The notes under the pieces: model-generated
Databases searched by the model: none
Seen by the model: the letters and a program-made list of their open reading frames with translations, nothing else
Told to the model about the DNA's origin: nothing
Part shown: positions 32,661 through 38,728 of the stretch, in pieces
Layout of the letters: the number at the start of each line of letters is the position of its first letter
Numbering within the stretch: the stretch's first letter is position 1
Made by a program: the position numbers and the translations under genes
Assembly: GCF_003710815.1 (NCBI RefSeq)
Contig: NZ_RHHP01000024.1
Location: 1 to 38,728 of the forward strand
From: Brevibacillus centrosporus
Lineage (GTDB): Bacteria; Bacillota; Bacilli; Brevibacillales; Brevibacillaceae
DNA: 38,728 nt
Reading direction: 5' to 3'

Positions 32661-33905
32661 CTACCTTTGCTTGTTCGTGATTTCTACTGTGACCTTCTTG
32701 GGTGCGCTTTCTGATGGCCTCAGGTAATCAGATTGGAAGATGTAGTTCAACGCAATCTCATACACTCCAGCCGGCATACTGCTGACATCGGCTACGACCT
32801 GCAAGTCTTCCGGTCTCAACTGATTCAAAATCTGAGCCGCCCCTACGGCATCAAAATCAATTGTAGACATCTCCTGACCGTCTGTAGACAGTACTTTGGC
32901 CTGCAAGTTTTCTGATAGCCCGCTAATACGGATCGGTACTTTTTCCAAACGCTTCGTTGTAGAAGGCACCACCTTCAACGACACTTTCAAATACTCCGGC
33001 TCTACTTTCACGATGTTATCCATTACCGGTATCTTTAGCTCTAACAGACGATCTGATGTAATGTTCGACAGATCAATCTCCGGACCTGAGTAGGTGCTCG
33101 ACTTCATGGCGTCAATGACCTCTTTTGGTCCATATACAGTAACTTCTTCCACATTCATATCCACACTAGCCAAACTATAGCCATTTGGCATTTCATTCGT
33201 CAAGTTTAATTTGACTGGCACTTTAACGAACGGACTGGTGACAGGAATGTTCACTTCTACGGTAAGCGGCACGACGTCTGCTCCCTGAATCACATTTCCT
33301 GACTTGTCCACCACTTTGAGTGGGACTGTAGTCTTAATCGCCGATGTGGCTCCTTCCAGATCGACTGACGCCTTCACGGCAGCTACTTTATCTACCTGAC
33401 TTTCCGGCACGCGCACAAGCGCACGGAACGGCTTCACAATCGGTTCCCCAGCGGTATATCCCGGTGCGACCACCCCGAGCATTTCGACATCCACTTCCCG
33501 CTCCACCGTCTTTTTCTCCTCGAGGGTGATTTCCACGATATTCGGGATAATCCCTACCTTCACCTCATCCGGAAAGCCTTTGTACTGAACAGGGACTCTA
33601 TGTGTTCCTTTGCCAAGCCCTGTCGCGTCTACATAGACCTCCCATGAATCAGCAGGGAAGAAGTTATGGCGATAAAACGGGTTGCTGCTCTCGAGTGCCA
33701 CCTTGACCGTTCGTTGTTGCTTGACGACCTGAAAGCGGTCTGTATCGTATTTGACATGCAAATTGACCCCATCAATAAAAACTGGCTGACTTGCTTCAGG
33801 AGTTGTCGTCTGCTCTGTCTCCAGGTTGACGACCATCCACATCATGACAGCCAAAAGCAACGCGACCGCGCGAGCAAACCAATGACTATTTAACCATTTA
33901 TCCAT
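32661..33905 (-). CDS. cdaR: CdaR (YbbR-repeat) regulator of diadenylate cyclase
   Basis: 414 residues. One N-terminal membrane helix (ARAVALLLAVMMWMVVNLE) and then four YbbR repeats outside the membrane, each about 80 residues (for example VKVGIIPNIVEITLEEKKTV). CdaR contacts CdaA and modulates c-di-AMP synthesis. The gene overlaps the end of cdaA by 8 nt, showing coupled expression. Confidence 0.95.
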   Translation of the reverse strand: MDKWLNSHWFARAVALLLAVMMWMVVNLETEQTTTPEASQPVFIDGVNLHVKYDTDRFQVVKQQRTVKVALESSNPFYRHNFFPADSWEVYVDATGLGKGTHRVPVQYKGFPDEVKVGIIPNIVEITLEEKKTVEREVDVEMLGVVAPGYTAGEPIVKPFRALVRVPESQVDKVAAVKASVDLEGATSAIKTTVPLKVVDKSGNVIQGADVVPLTVEVNIPVTSPFVKVPVKLNLTNEMPNGYSLASVDMNVEEVTVYGPKEVIDAMKSSTYSGPEIDLSNITSDRLLELKIPVMDNIVKVEPEYLKVSLKVVPSTTKRLEKVPIRISGLSENLQAKVLSTDGQEMSTIDFDAVGAAQILNQLRPEDLQVVADVSSMPAGVYEIALNYIFQSDYLRPSESAPKKVTVEITNKQR

Positions 33906-34716
33906 GTTTTCGCCTCCATTGCCAACGACTTCCCATGGATTTGCTCTTTGAGAGAGGCTGAAGCTGTTCTGTCAAAATCTCAGCCAGCTGTTCCTCTGTC
34001 AGATTGCGGTTCATTGTACCATGTGCGGCAAAGGACACTTGCCCGGTCTCCTCGGACACGATAATGGACATACCATCAGAGACTTCACTTACCCCGATCG
34101 CGGCACGGTGACGCGTCCCCAATTCCTTGGAGATCGAGTTGCTTTCCGACAACGGCAAATAACAAGCAGCTGCCAGAATCACGTCTTTGCGCATGATCAC
34201 TGCTCCATCATGCAGCGGCGTATTCGGGATAAAAATGTTGATCAACAGCTCGGAGCTCACCCGTCCATTGATCGCAATACCTGTTTCGACGTAGTCATTC
34301 AGCCCCGTCTCACGCTCGATAACGATCAGCGCACCAATCCGACGCTTGGCCATGTACGTAACCGATTTGCACACTTCCTTCACCAAGCGATTGACCATGT
34401 CGTCATCCTGAATGGTGCTAGAGCGAGAAAAAAGCTTGCCTCGCCCCAGTTGCTCGAGAGCACGCCGTAATTCCGGCTGGAAGATGATCACGACCGCCAA
34501 TACCCCGAAGGTAAAGGCCTGCGACATCAACCAGTGCAAGGTGGTGAGCTGAAAATACTTGCTGAGGAGCCAGGTGATCACGATGACCATGATCCCCTTC
34601 AACAATTGTACTGCGCGCGTCCCGCGAATGAGCATAATTATTTTATAAATCACGTATGTAACGAGTAAAATGTCCGTTCCATACCGTAGCAAATCGCCAT
34701 AATCCAACGATATCAT
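33898..34716 (-). CDS. cdaA: Diadenylate cyclase CdaA
   Basis: 272 residues. Three N-terminal membrane helices (about 13-80), then a DAC domain with DGA at 170-172 and RHR at 202-204, the ATP-binding signatures. It makes cyclic di-AMP at the membrane. The C-terminus is slightly extended and basic. It is the first gene of cdaA-cdaR-glmM; the preceding sigW-rsiW pair ends in its own terminator. Confidence 0.97.
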   Translation of the reverse strand: MISLDYGDLLRYGTDILLVTYVIYKIIMLIRGTRAVQLLKGIMVIVITWLLSKYFQLTTLHWLMSQAFTFGVLAVVIIFQPELRRALEQLGRGKLFSRSSTIQDDDMVNRLVKEVCKSVTYMAKRRIGALIVIERETGLNDYVETGIAINGRVSSELLINIFIPNTPLHDGAVIMRKDVILAAACYLPLSESNSISKELGTRHRAAIGVSEVSDGMSIIVSEETGQVSFAAHGTMNRNLTEEQLAEILTEQLQPLSKSKSMGSRWQWRRKHG

Positions 34717-34770
34717 AACGAAGCCCCCATATCTCGCTCCATCTCAATGAAGTCACGCTATCTCCTGTGG

Positions 34771-34795
34771 AAAAAGCACGGCTCCGCTGCCGTGC
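34771..34795 (-). terminator. Terminator after sigW-rsiW
   Basis: GCACGGC / GCCGTGC with a 6-nt loop, followed by TTTTT on the minus strand, 29 bp after the rsiW stop. Confidence 0.85.
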
Positions 34796-34823
34796 TGTAG
34801 ATAGCTGTACTCTCTATTTTCTC

Positions 34824-35447
34824 TTATGGCAAGGCGGGAAGCAAGTCATTTCCAATATTTTTCACTTCATACCAGATCCAATCGACGATCGCTTCGATGG
34901 ATTCCGTATTTCCAGCTACTTGGGCGGTAGAGGCGACGAATACCTTTCCTTCGATTGCCACTACATTCCCTTTTACTTGCCCTTGCACTTCGACATTTCC
35001 GTTTCGTACGACCAAATCACCGTCGATGCTGGTGCCAGCTGGTACGACAACTACATTTCGTTCACGATCTATTTTCAGTTTATCCATATTTGCAGAGGAA
35101 ACTTGCAAGATATTATCCCGATCAAACCAGTTGGCGCACAGGCTACCCGTCATCAAAAAGAGAAAGACAGCGGCCGCTGTAAGAAACGGGTGCCTCCGAA
35201 GCCAGCCCGAAAACAGGTTTTTCTTTGTCTCAGCAGGCAATTGTGCGAGGACACGGGCTGTAAAATCAGGAGAAACGTGAATATGTGAAGCACTCTGCAC
35301 GAAAGCGATGGCCCGCTGCAACTCGTGCATATGCTGACGGCAGCTCACACAGGTTTTCATATGTGTTTGCAAATGCTGATTGCTCAGCTCATCAGTGTCC
35401 CCATCCAGATACTCGTGGATGAGAATGATCATTTCCCGGCATTCCAT
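34824..35447 (-). CDS. rsiW: Anti-sigma-W factor
   Basis: 207 residues. N-terminal zinc-binding anti-sigma domain with H29-x3-C33-x2-C36 (HMKTCVSC), a membrane helix at about 84-104 (FLTAAAVFLFLMTGSLCAN) and an extracytoplasmic domain. RsiW holds SigW at the membrane until proteolysis. ATG 35447 is used, with AAAGGAG 9 nt upstream. It begins 17 bp after sigW. Confidence 0.93.
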   Translation of the reverse strand: MECREMIILIHEYLDGDTDELSNQHLQTHMKTCVSCRQHMHELQRAIAFVQSASHIHVSPDFTARVLAQLPAETKKNLFSGWLRRHPFLTAAAVFLFLMTGSLCANWFDRDNILQVSSANMDKLKIDRERNVVVVPAGTSIDGDLVVRNGNVEVQGQVKGNVVAIEGKVFVASTAQVAGNTESIEAIVDWIWYEVKNIGNDLLPALP

Positions 35448-35464
35448 CTTGATTTTCTCCTTTC

Positions 35465-36028
35465 TCACATCAATCGCAGCTTGCTGCGCAGGGCTTCCCT
35501 ACCACGGTGGATTCGCGTTTTGATCGTCGTTACAGGCAGCTTCACAATATCGCTGATTTCCTGCAGCGACAGATCTTCAATATATCGCAGGATCATGATC
35601 GAGCGGTATTTGGGCTGCAAATGGGACAACGCATCCTGAACCGTCTCCTGCAATTCCTGCGTGACTACTTTGTCTTCCGGTGTACGCTCGTTTGACGACA
35701 AGCGCGAATACCAGTCCATGCCTTGCCCTGGCTCCGTTTCTTCATCCAATGAAAAATCGGGCCGCTTCTTACGCCCACGGTCGATACACAAATTGGTCGC
35801 AATGCGGTAGATCCAGGTCGAGAATTTGAAGCTGTCATCGTACGAATGCAAATTGGCATATACCCGCAAAAAGGTTTCCTGCGCGATGTCCTCTGCATCC
35901 TGGCGGTTCCCCACCATACGATAAGCAAGCTGGAATATCTTATCCTTATAAATCTCGATCAACTCGGCAAAGGCTTCGCGGTCACCATTCTTCGCTCGTT
36001 GAGTTAACCGCTTCTCTACAAAATCCAT
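35465..36028 (-). CDS. sigW: ECF sigma factor SigW
   Basis: 187 residues. Region 2 has the core-binding and -10-reading helices (DAEDIAQETFLRVY and FSTWIYRIATNLCID), region 4 has the -35 HTH (LSLQEISDIVKLPVTTIKTRIHRGREAL). It controls the cell-envelope and antimicrobial-peptide stress regulon. ATG 36028 lies 5 nt after GGGGAGG. An autoregulatory promoter lies 30-60 bp upstream, and rsiW follows. Confidence 0.95.
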   Translation of the reverse strand: MDFVEKRLTQRAKNGDREAFAELIEIYKDKIFQLAYRMVGNRQDAEDIAQETFLRVYANLHSYDDSFKFSTWIYRIATNLCIDRGRKKRPDFSLDEETEPGQGMDWYSRLSSNERTPEDKVVTQELQETVQDALSHLQPKYRSIMILRYIEDLSLQEISDIVKLPVTTIKTRIHRGREALRSKLRLM

Positions 36029-36059
36029 GCCATCCTCCCCACAATACCGTAATCCTATA

Positions 36060-36085
36060 TACGGATGATGCTGCAAATGGTTTCG
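36060..36085 (-). promoter_or_regulatory. SigW autoregulatory promoter
   Basis: On the minus strand CGAAAC (36080-36085), exactly 16 nt, CGTA (36060-36063). This matches the sigma-W consensus TGAAAC-N16-CGTA except for one base. Confidence 0.85.
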
Positions 36086-36206
36086 TAACTTTTTGATGTT
36101 TGTGCAGGTAATTTGTTGGGAAATACAGGAATAAGCGTAGCTTTACCCTCTATATAATAGTGATGGTAGCCCTTTTAACCTAACGCTGTAAAGGAGAGTG
36201 GGCCAA

Positions 36207-36359
36207 ATGTCGAAAAAAAATGACGTTCTCCTCCAGATCGAAAAGCTCCGCAAAGAAATGAATGATCGGTACAAAGCACAGGAGACCATTACTCCTGAAC
36301 TGCTTCAGCTAAGTGTAGAGCTCGATCACCTGTTAAATGAACTGCATCTCCATCCTTAG
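36207..36359 (+). CDS. Spo0E-family aspartyl-phosphate phosphatase
   Basis: 50 residues. The helix-turn-helix pattern IEKLRKEMNDRYKAQETI and the signature SVELDHLLNEL (S-x-x-L-D) identify the Spo0E family, which dephosphorylates Spo0A and so delays sporulation. ATG 36207 lies 8 nt after AAAGGAGAG. It is transcribed divergently from sigW; a TATAAT-like -10 lies at about 36153. A terminator follows at 36405. Confidence 0.87.
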   Translation: MSKKNDVLLQIEKLRKEMNDRYKAQETITPELLQLSVELDHLLNELHLHP

Positions 36360-36404
36360 AATGTACTGTTTTCCCCCAGCGATGTAAAGATGCGGAAACG
36401 TAGA

Positions 36405-36434
36405 AGAGAGGCGGCTGATTAGCCCCTCTCTTTT
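36405..36434 (+). terminator. Terminator after the Spo0E-family gene
   Basis: AGAGAGGCGGCT pairs imperfectly with AGCCCCTCTCT around GATT, followed by TTTT. It also lies 33 bp beyond the convergent arginase stop. Confidence 0.7.
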
Positions 36435-36467
36435 GATATTTATTTCGTATGGTATCCTGACTGATGG

Positions 36468-37364
36468 TTACAGCAGCTTATCGCCAAACGCAGAGCTCAT
36501 CAGCGCGACAGCGACGCGTGCCGTGAGGTTTTCACTATCCAGAATTGGATTTACTTCCACAAACTCAGCTGAACACAGAATGTCCGCATCTGCCAGCATC
36601 TCCAAAGATACGTGGCCTTCGCGGTATGAGATTCCGCCTATAACCGGAGTCCCAACTCCTGGTGCATCATGCGGATCCAAACCATCCAGATCGAGGCTGA
36701 GATGCACGCCGTCCGTATTCTTGGATACATGCGCGATCGCTTCATCCATCACACGCGCCATACCCAGCTTATCGATCTCATGCATCGTAAACACTTTCAT
36801 GCCAATGCGCTTGATAAGTTCACGCTCTCCCATGTCTAGATCTCGTGCACCGATAATCACAACATTTTCCGGCTTCAGCTTTGGTGCAAATCCGCCGATA
36901 TTCACCAGTCGCTGATGTCCAAAGCCCAGACTAGCCGCCAGAGGCATCCCGTGGATGTTTCCAGATGGAGAGGTTTCCCCTGTGTTTAAGTCGCCATGCG
37001 CATCAAACCAAATGACGCCGAGATTTTTTACGTGCTTGGCTACTCCTGCTACGGTACCGAGAGCGATGCTGTGATCTCCCCCGAGTACCAGAGGGAAACG
37101 CCCTTCCTGCATGATATCGCTTACAACCTCAGCCAGCTTGATATTCGCATCGACCACTTCATCGAGATATTTATGATTTTCTGTTTCCGAAAATTGATGA
37201 GGACGAGTTACTGCGATGTCTCCCCGATCCTGGATATTCATTCCCATTTTCTCCAAACGGGCAACGACTCCTGCATAGCGAATGGCGCTTGGGCCCATAT
37301 CAACTCCGCGGCGGTCCGCACCTAGATCCATCGGTACCCCAACAATGCTAATGTTTTTGTTCAT
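36468..37364 (-). CDS. rocF: Arginase
   Basis: 298 residues. It hydrolyses arginine to ornithine and urea. The binuclear manganese site is visible in [19 protein letters not shown] and [10 protein letters not shown], with EVNPILD near the end. ATG 37364 ([20 protein letters not shown]) is preferred over an upstream in-frame start, with GGGAG 7 nt upstream. Monocistronic. Confidence 0.96.
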   Translation of the reverse strand: MNKNISIVGVPMDLGADRRGVDMGPSAIRYAGVVARLEKMGMNIQDRGDIAVTRPHQFSETENHKYLDEVVDANIKLAEVVSDIMQEGRFPLVLGGDHSIALGTVAGVAKHVKNLGVIWFDAHGDLNTGETSPSGNIHGMPLAASLGFGHQRLVNIGGFAPKLKPENVVIIGARDLDMGERELIKRIGMKVFTMHEIDKLGMARVMDEAIAHVSKNTDGVHLSLDLDGLDPHDAPGVGTPVIGGISYREGHVSLEMLADADILCSAEFVEVNPILDSENLTARVAVALMSSAFGDKLL

Positions 37365-37490
37365 ATTTGTGCTCCCTTCCCTCAGCTCGCATCTAACTTC
37401 AACAGTTCTATTGTAGCCTCGAAAAGAGAATTGACTCAACTCGACAGGATTTTGCATAATTAACCCATTTAGGCCCATTGGTCTAAATGA

Positions 37491-37527
37491 AAAACAAAAA
37501 AACGAGTAGCCTTTTCAGGTACTCGTT
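37491..37527 (-). terminator. Terminator of the tRNA operon
   Basis: ACGAGTACC pairs with GGCTACTCGT (one bulge), followed by TTTTTTTGTTTTT on the minus strand, just after the last tRNA. Confidence 0.82.
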
Positions 37528-37544
37528 CTTCTATATATTGCGTA

Positions 37545-37618
37545 TGGAGCGGGTGATGGGAATCGAACCCACGCGACCAGCTTGGAAGGCTGGAGTTCTA
37601 CCATTGAACTACACCCGC
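37545..37618 (-). tRNA. tRNA-Gly (TCC)
   Basis: Cloverleaf with anticodon loop CTTCCAA, T-loop GTTCGATTC and encoded CCA. Last gene of the tRNA operon. Confidence 0.95.
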
Positions 37619-37626
37619 AAAAAAAA

Positions 37627-37703
37627 TGGTCGGGAAGACAGGATTCGAACCTGCGACCCCTTGGTCCCAAGCCAAGTACTCTACCAAGCTGAGCTACTTC
37701 CCG
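37627..37703 (-). tRNA. tRNA-Pro (TGG)
   Basis: Acceptor CGGGAAG / CTTCCCG, anticodon loop with TGG between TTGGC and ACCAA, T-loop GTTCGAATC, encoded CCA. Confidence 0.95.
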
Positions 37704-37750
37704 ATTTATTTATCTTATCCCTGAACAGTAAAAGTTGCAAGGAAAAAATG

Positions 37751-37824
37751 CGTGCCCTGAGAGATTCGAACTCCCGACCTTTTGATTCGTAGTCAAACGC
37801 TCTATCCAGCTGAGCTAAGGGCAC
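37751..37824 (-). tRNA. tRNA-Arg (ACG)
   Basis: Acceptor GTGCCCT / AGGGCAC, anticodon loop with ACG between TTGACT and AATCAA, T-loop GTTCGAATC. CCA is not encoded in full. The A34 would be edited to inosine. Confidence 0.95.
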
Positions 37825-37844
37825 ATATTTAATTGGGTAAAAAC

Positions 37845-37920
37845 TGGTGAGCCATGAAGGACTCGAACCTTCGACCCTCTGATTAAAAGTCAGATGCTCT
37901 ACCAACTGAGCTAATGGCTC
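37845..37920 (-). tRNA. tRNA-Lys (TTT)
   Basis: Acceptor GAGCCAT / ATGGCTC, anticodon loop CTTTTAA, T-loop GTTCGAGTC, encoded CCA. Confidence 0.95.
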
Positions 37921-37927
37921 GTGCAAA

Positions 37928-38002
37928 TGGCTGGGGTACTAGGATTTGAACCTAGGAATGACGGAGTCAAAGTCCGTTGCCTTACCGCTTGGCTATACCC
38001 CA
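37928..38002 (-). tRNA. tRNA-Gln (TTG)
   Basis: Acceptor TGGGGTA / TACCCCA, anticodon loop with TTG between GGACT and ACTCC, T-loop GTTCAAATC, encoded CCA. Confidence 0.95.
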
Positions 38003-38022
38003 AAAATAAAAAAAGTAAAAAC

Positions 38023-38107
38023 TGGTGGGGAGAGACGGATTCGAACCGCCGAACCCAGAGGGAGCAGATTTACAGTCTGCCGCGTTTAGCCACTTCGCTA
38101 TCTCCCC
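38023..38107 (-). tRNA. tRNA-Tyr (GTA)
   Basis: Class II tRNA of 85 nt with a long variable arm, acceptor GGGGAGA / TCTCCCC, anticodon loop CTGTAAA, encoded CCA. Confidence 0.95.
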
Positions 38108-38120
38108 ATATTTAATTAAG

Positions 38121-38141
38121 TGGTGGAGGCTGACGGGATCG
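38121..38141 (-). repeat. Duplicated 3' end of tRNA-Val
   Basis: A 21-bp exact copy of 38279-38299, the last 18 bases of tRNA-Val plus CCA, starts here on the plus strand as TGGTGGAGGCTGACGGG. Between the copies lie 137 bp (38142-38278) with no gene I can support. It may be a relic of an integration or deletion event at the tRNA. Confidence 0.7.
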
Positions 38142-38278
38142 CTTCCTACTTGCGCTTCTACGTCGAATGTCCTACGTGGGCAAGCAAGATCAGATGTACC
38201 CGAGCTTAACTCCTTTGAAATTACTCCGAGGGTGAACCGGAACGGTGAGATCCCGAGCCGAAACCAAGACGAAGTAAA

Positions 38279-38354
38279 TGGTGGAGGCTGACGGGATCGA
38301 ACCGCCGACCCTCTGCTTGTAAGGCAGATGCTCTCCCAGCTGAGCTAAGCCTCC
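38279..38354 (-). tRNA. tRNA-Val (TAC)
   Basis: Acceptor GGAGGCT / AGCCTCC, anticodon loop CTTACAA, T-loop GTTCGATCC, encoded CCA. Its 3' 21 bp is repeated at 38121-38141. Confidence 0.95.
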
Positions 38355-38438
38355 ACGTTTCCCCACAAAGAGACAGTATGCTCTGGAGCATATTCCGAGT
38401 ACTTTGCGGGGGCCCCAACAACTAGTGCGGGTGATAGG

Positions 38439-38512
38439 TGACCCGTAGGGGATTCGAACCCCTGTATGACAGCGTGAAAGGCTGCTGTGTTAAACCGCTT
38501 CACCAACGGGCC
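38439..38512 (-). tRNA. tRNA-Glu (TTC)
   Basis: Anticodon loop CTTTCAC, T-loop GTTCGAATC, acceptor GGCCCGT / ACGGGTC. CCA is not encoded (CCT follows the discriminator). Confidence 0.93.
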
Positions 38513-38535
38513 ATAAGATTCTGGACAAGAGTTCA

Positions 38536-38611
38536 TGGTGCTCCCGACAGGAATCGAACCTGCGACCTCTTCCTTACCATGGAAACGCTCTACCGACTGA
38601 GCTACAGGAGC
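38536..38611 (-). tRNA. tRNA-Thr (GGT)
   Basis: Acceptor GCTCCTG / CGGGAGC, anticodon loop ATGGTAA, T-loop GTTCGATTC, encoded CCA. Confidence 0.95.
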
Positions 38612-38615
38612 GAAA

Positions 38616-38691
38616 TGGCTCCTCGGGACGGACTCGAACCGCCGACCGATCGGTTAACAGCCGATTGCTCTACCAACTGAGCTACCGAGGA
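38616..38691 (-). tRNA. tRNA-Asn (GTT)
   Basis: Acceptor TCCTCGG / CCGAGGA, anticodon loop CTGTTAA, T-loop GTTCGAGTC, encoded CCA. First tRNA of the operon as transcribed. Confidence 0.95.
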
Positions 38692-38694
38692 ACG

Positions 38695-38717
38695 TTTGAA
38701 GGATTCGCACCTTCAAA
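38695..38717. other. Short palindrome upstream of the tRNA operon
   Basis: TTTGAAGG / CCTTCAAA around a 7-nt loop at the window edge. Tracts like this often border rRNA operons, so the tRNAs may follow an rrn operon outside the window; this is inference. Confidence 0.3.
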
Positions 38718-38728
38718 ACTGGATCTGC

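Overview
The window reads as chromosome from a spore-forming Firmicute of the order Bacillales, probably a Brevibacillus- or Paenibacillus-like organism. The right part carries the standard Bacillales series sigW-rsiW, cdaA-cdaR-glmM-glmS with a glmS ribozyme, a Spo0E-type phosphatase, arginase and a tRNA cluster. The genus is inferred, not proven.

Layout. 1-4410: the 3' end of an IS30-type transposase, cardiolipin synthase, a 41-codon ORF, a decayed metallo-beta-lactamase gene and an HD-GYP protein, then about 0.8 kb without recognisable genes. 4411-28924: a complete Tn7-like transposon of 24.5 kb. 28925-38728: core chromosome, all on the minus strand except the Spo0E gene, ending in ten tRNA genes.

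The transposon is bounded by near-identical terminal inverted repeats (21 of 25 positions match, both starting TGTGA) and by the 5-bp direct repeat ACAAC. Its right end lies 28 nt after the glmS stop codon, the classical attTn7 position. From glmS outward it encodes TnsA, TnsB (split by a -1 frameshift at an A8 run), TnsC, an unrecognised possibly HEPN-like protein and a TniQ/TnsD protein, then about 15 kb of cargo, then a second, paralogous TniQ/TnsD next to the left end. A strong hairpin terminator just inside the right end would stop glmS transcripts from entering tnsA. Directly outside the left end is a second array of TnsB-like sites of different sequence. It looks like the glmS-proximal end of an older Tn7-like element that was already at attTn7 when the present one inserted.

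The cargo is a sulfur and thiol-redox island. A CstR-type persulfide sensor (Cys31, Cys60, no His) is present. CstR/CsoR-type operators overlap or abut the -10 boxes of three sigma-A-like promoters. These serve (i) rhodanese-MBL persulfide dioxygenase, TusA, rhodanese and a frameshifted rhodanese; (ii) TusA-rhodanese (CstA-like), DsrE, a second rhodanese-MBL, TusA and TauE/SafE exporter; (iii) DsrE, CstR, membrane rhodanese and a truncated methyltransferase. Also carried are Lgt, a cupin protein, and a ccdA-tlpA-response regulator-histidine kinase operon that tails off into three genes with nonsense codons. The likely combined job is to sense reactive sulfur, relay sulfane sulfur through TusA/DsrE/rhodanese carriers, oxidise persulfide to sulfite and export it, which resembles the Staphylococcus aureus cst locus. 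To my knowledge such an island as Tn7-like cargo at glmS is unusual.
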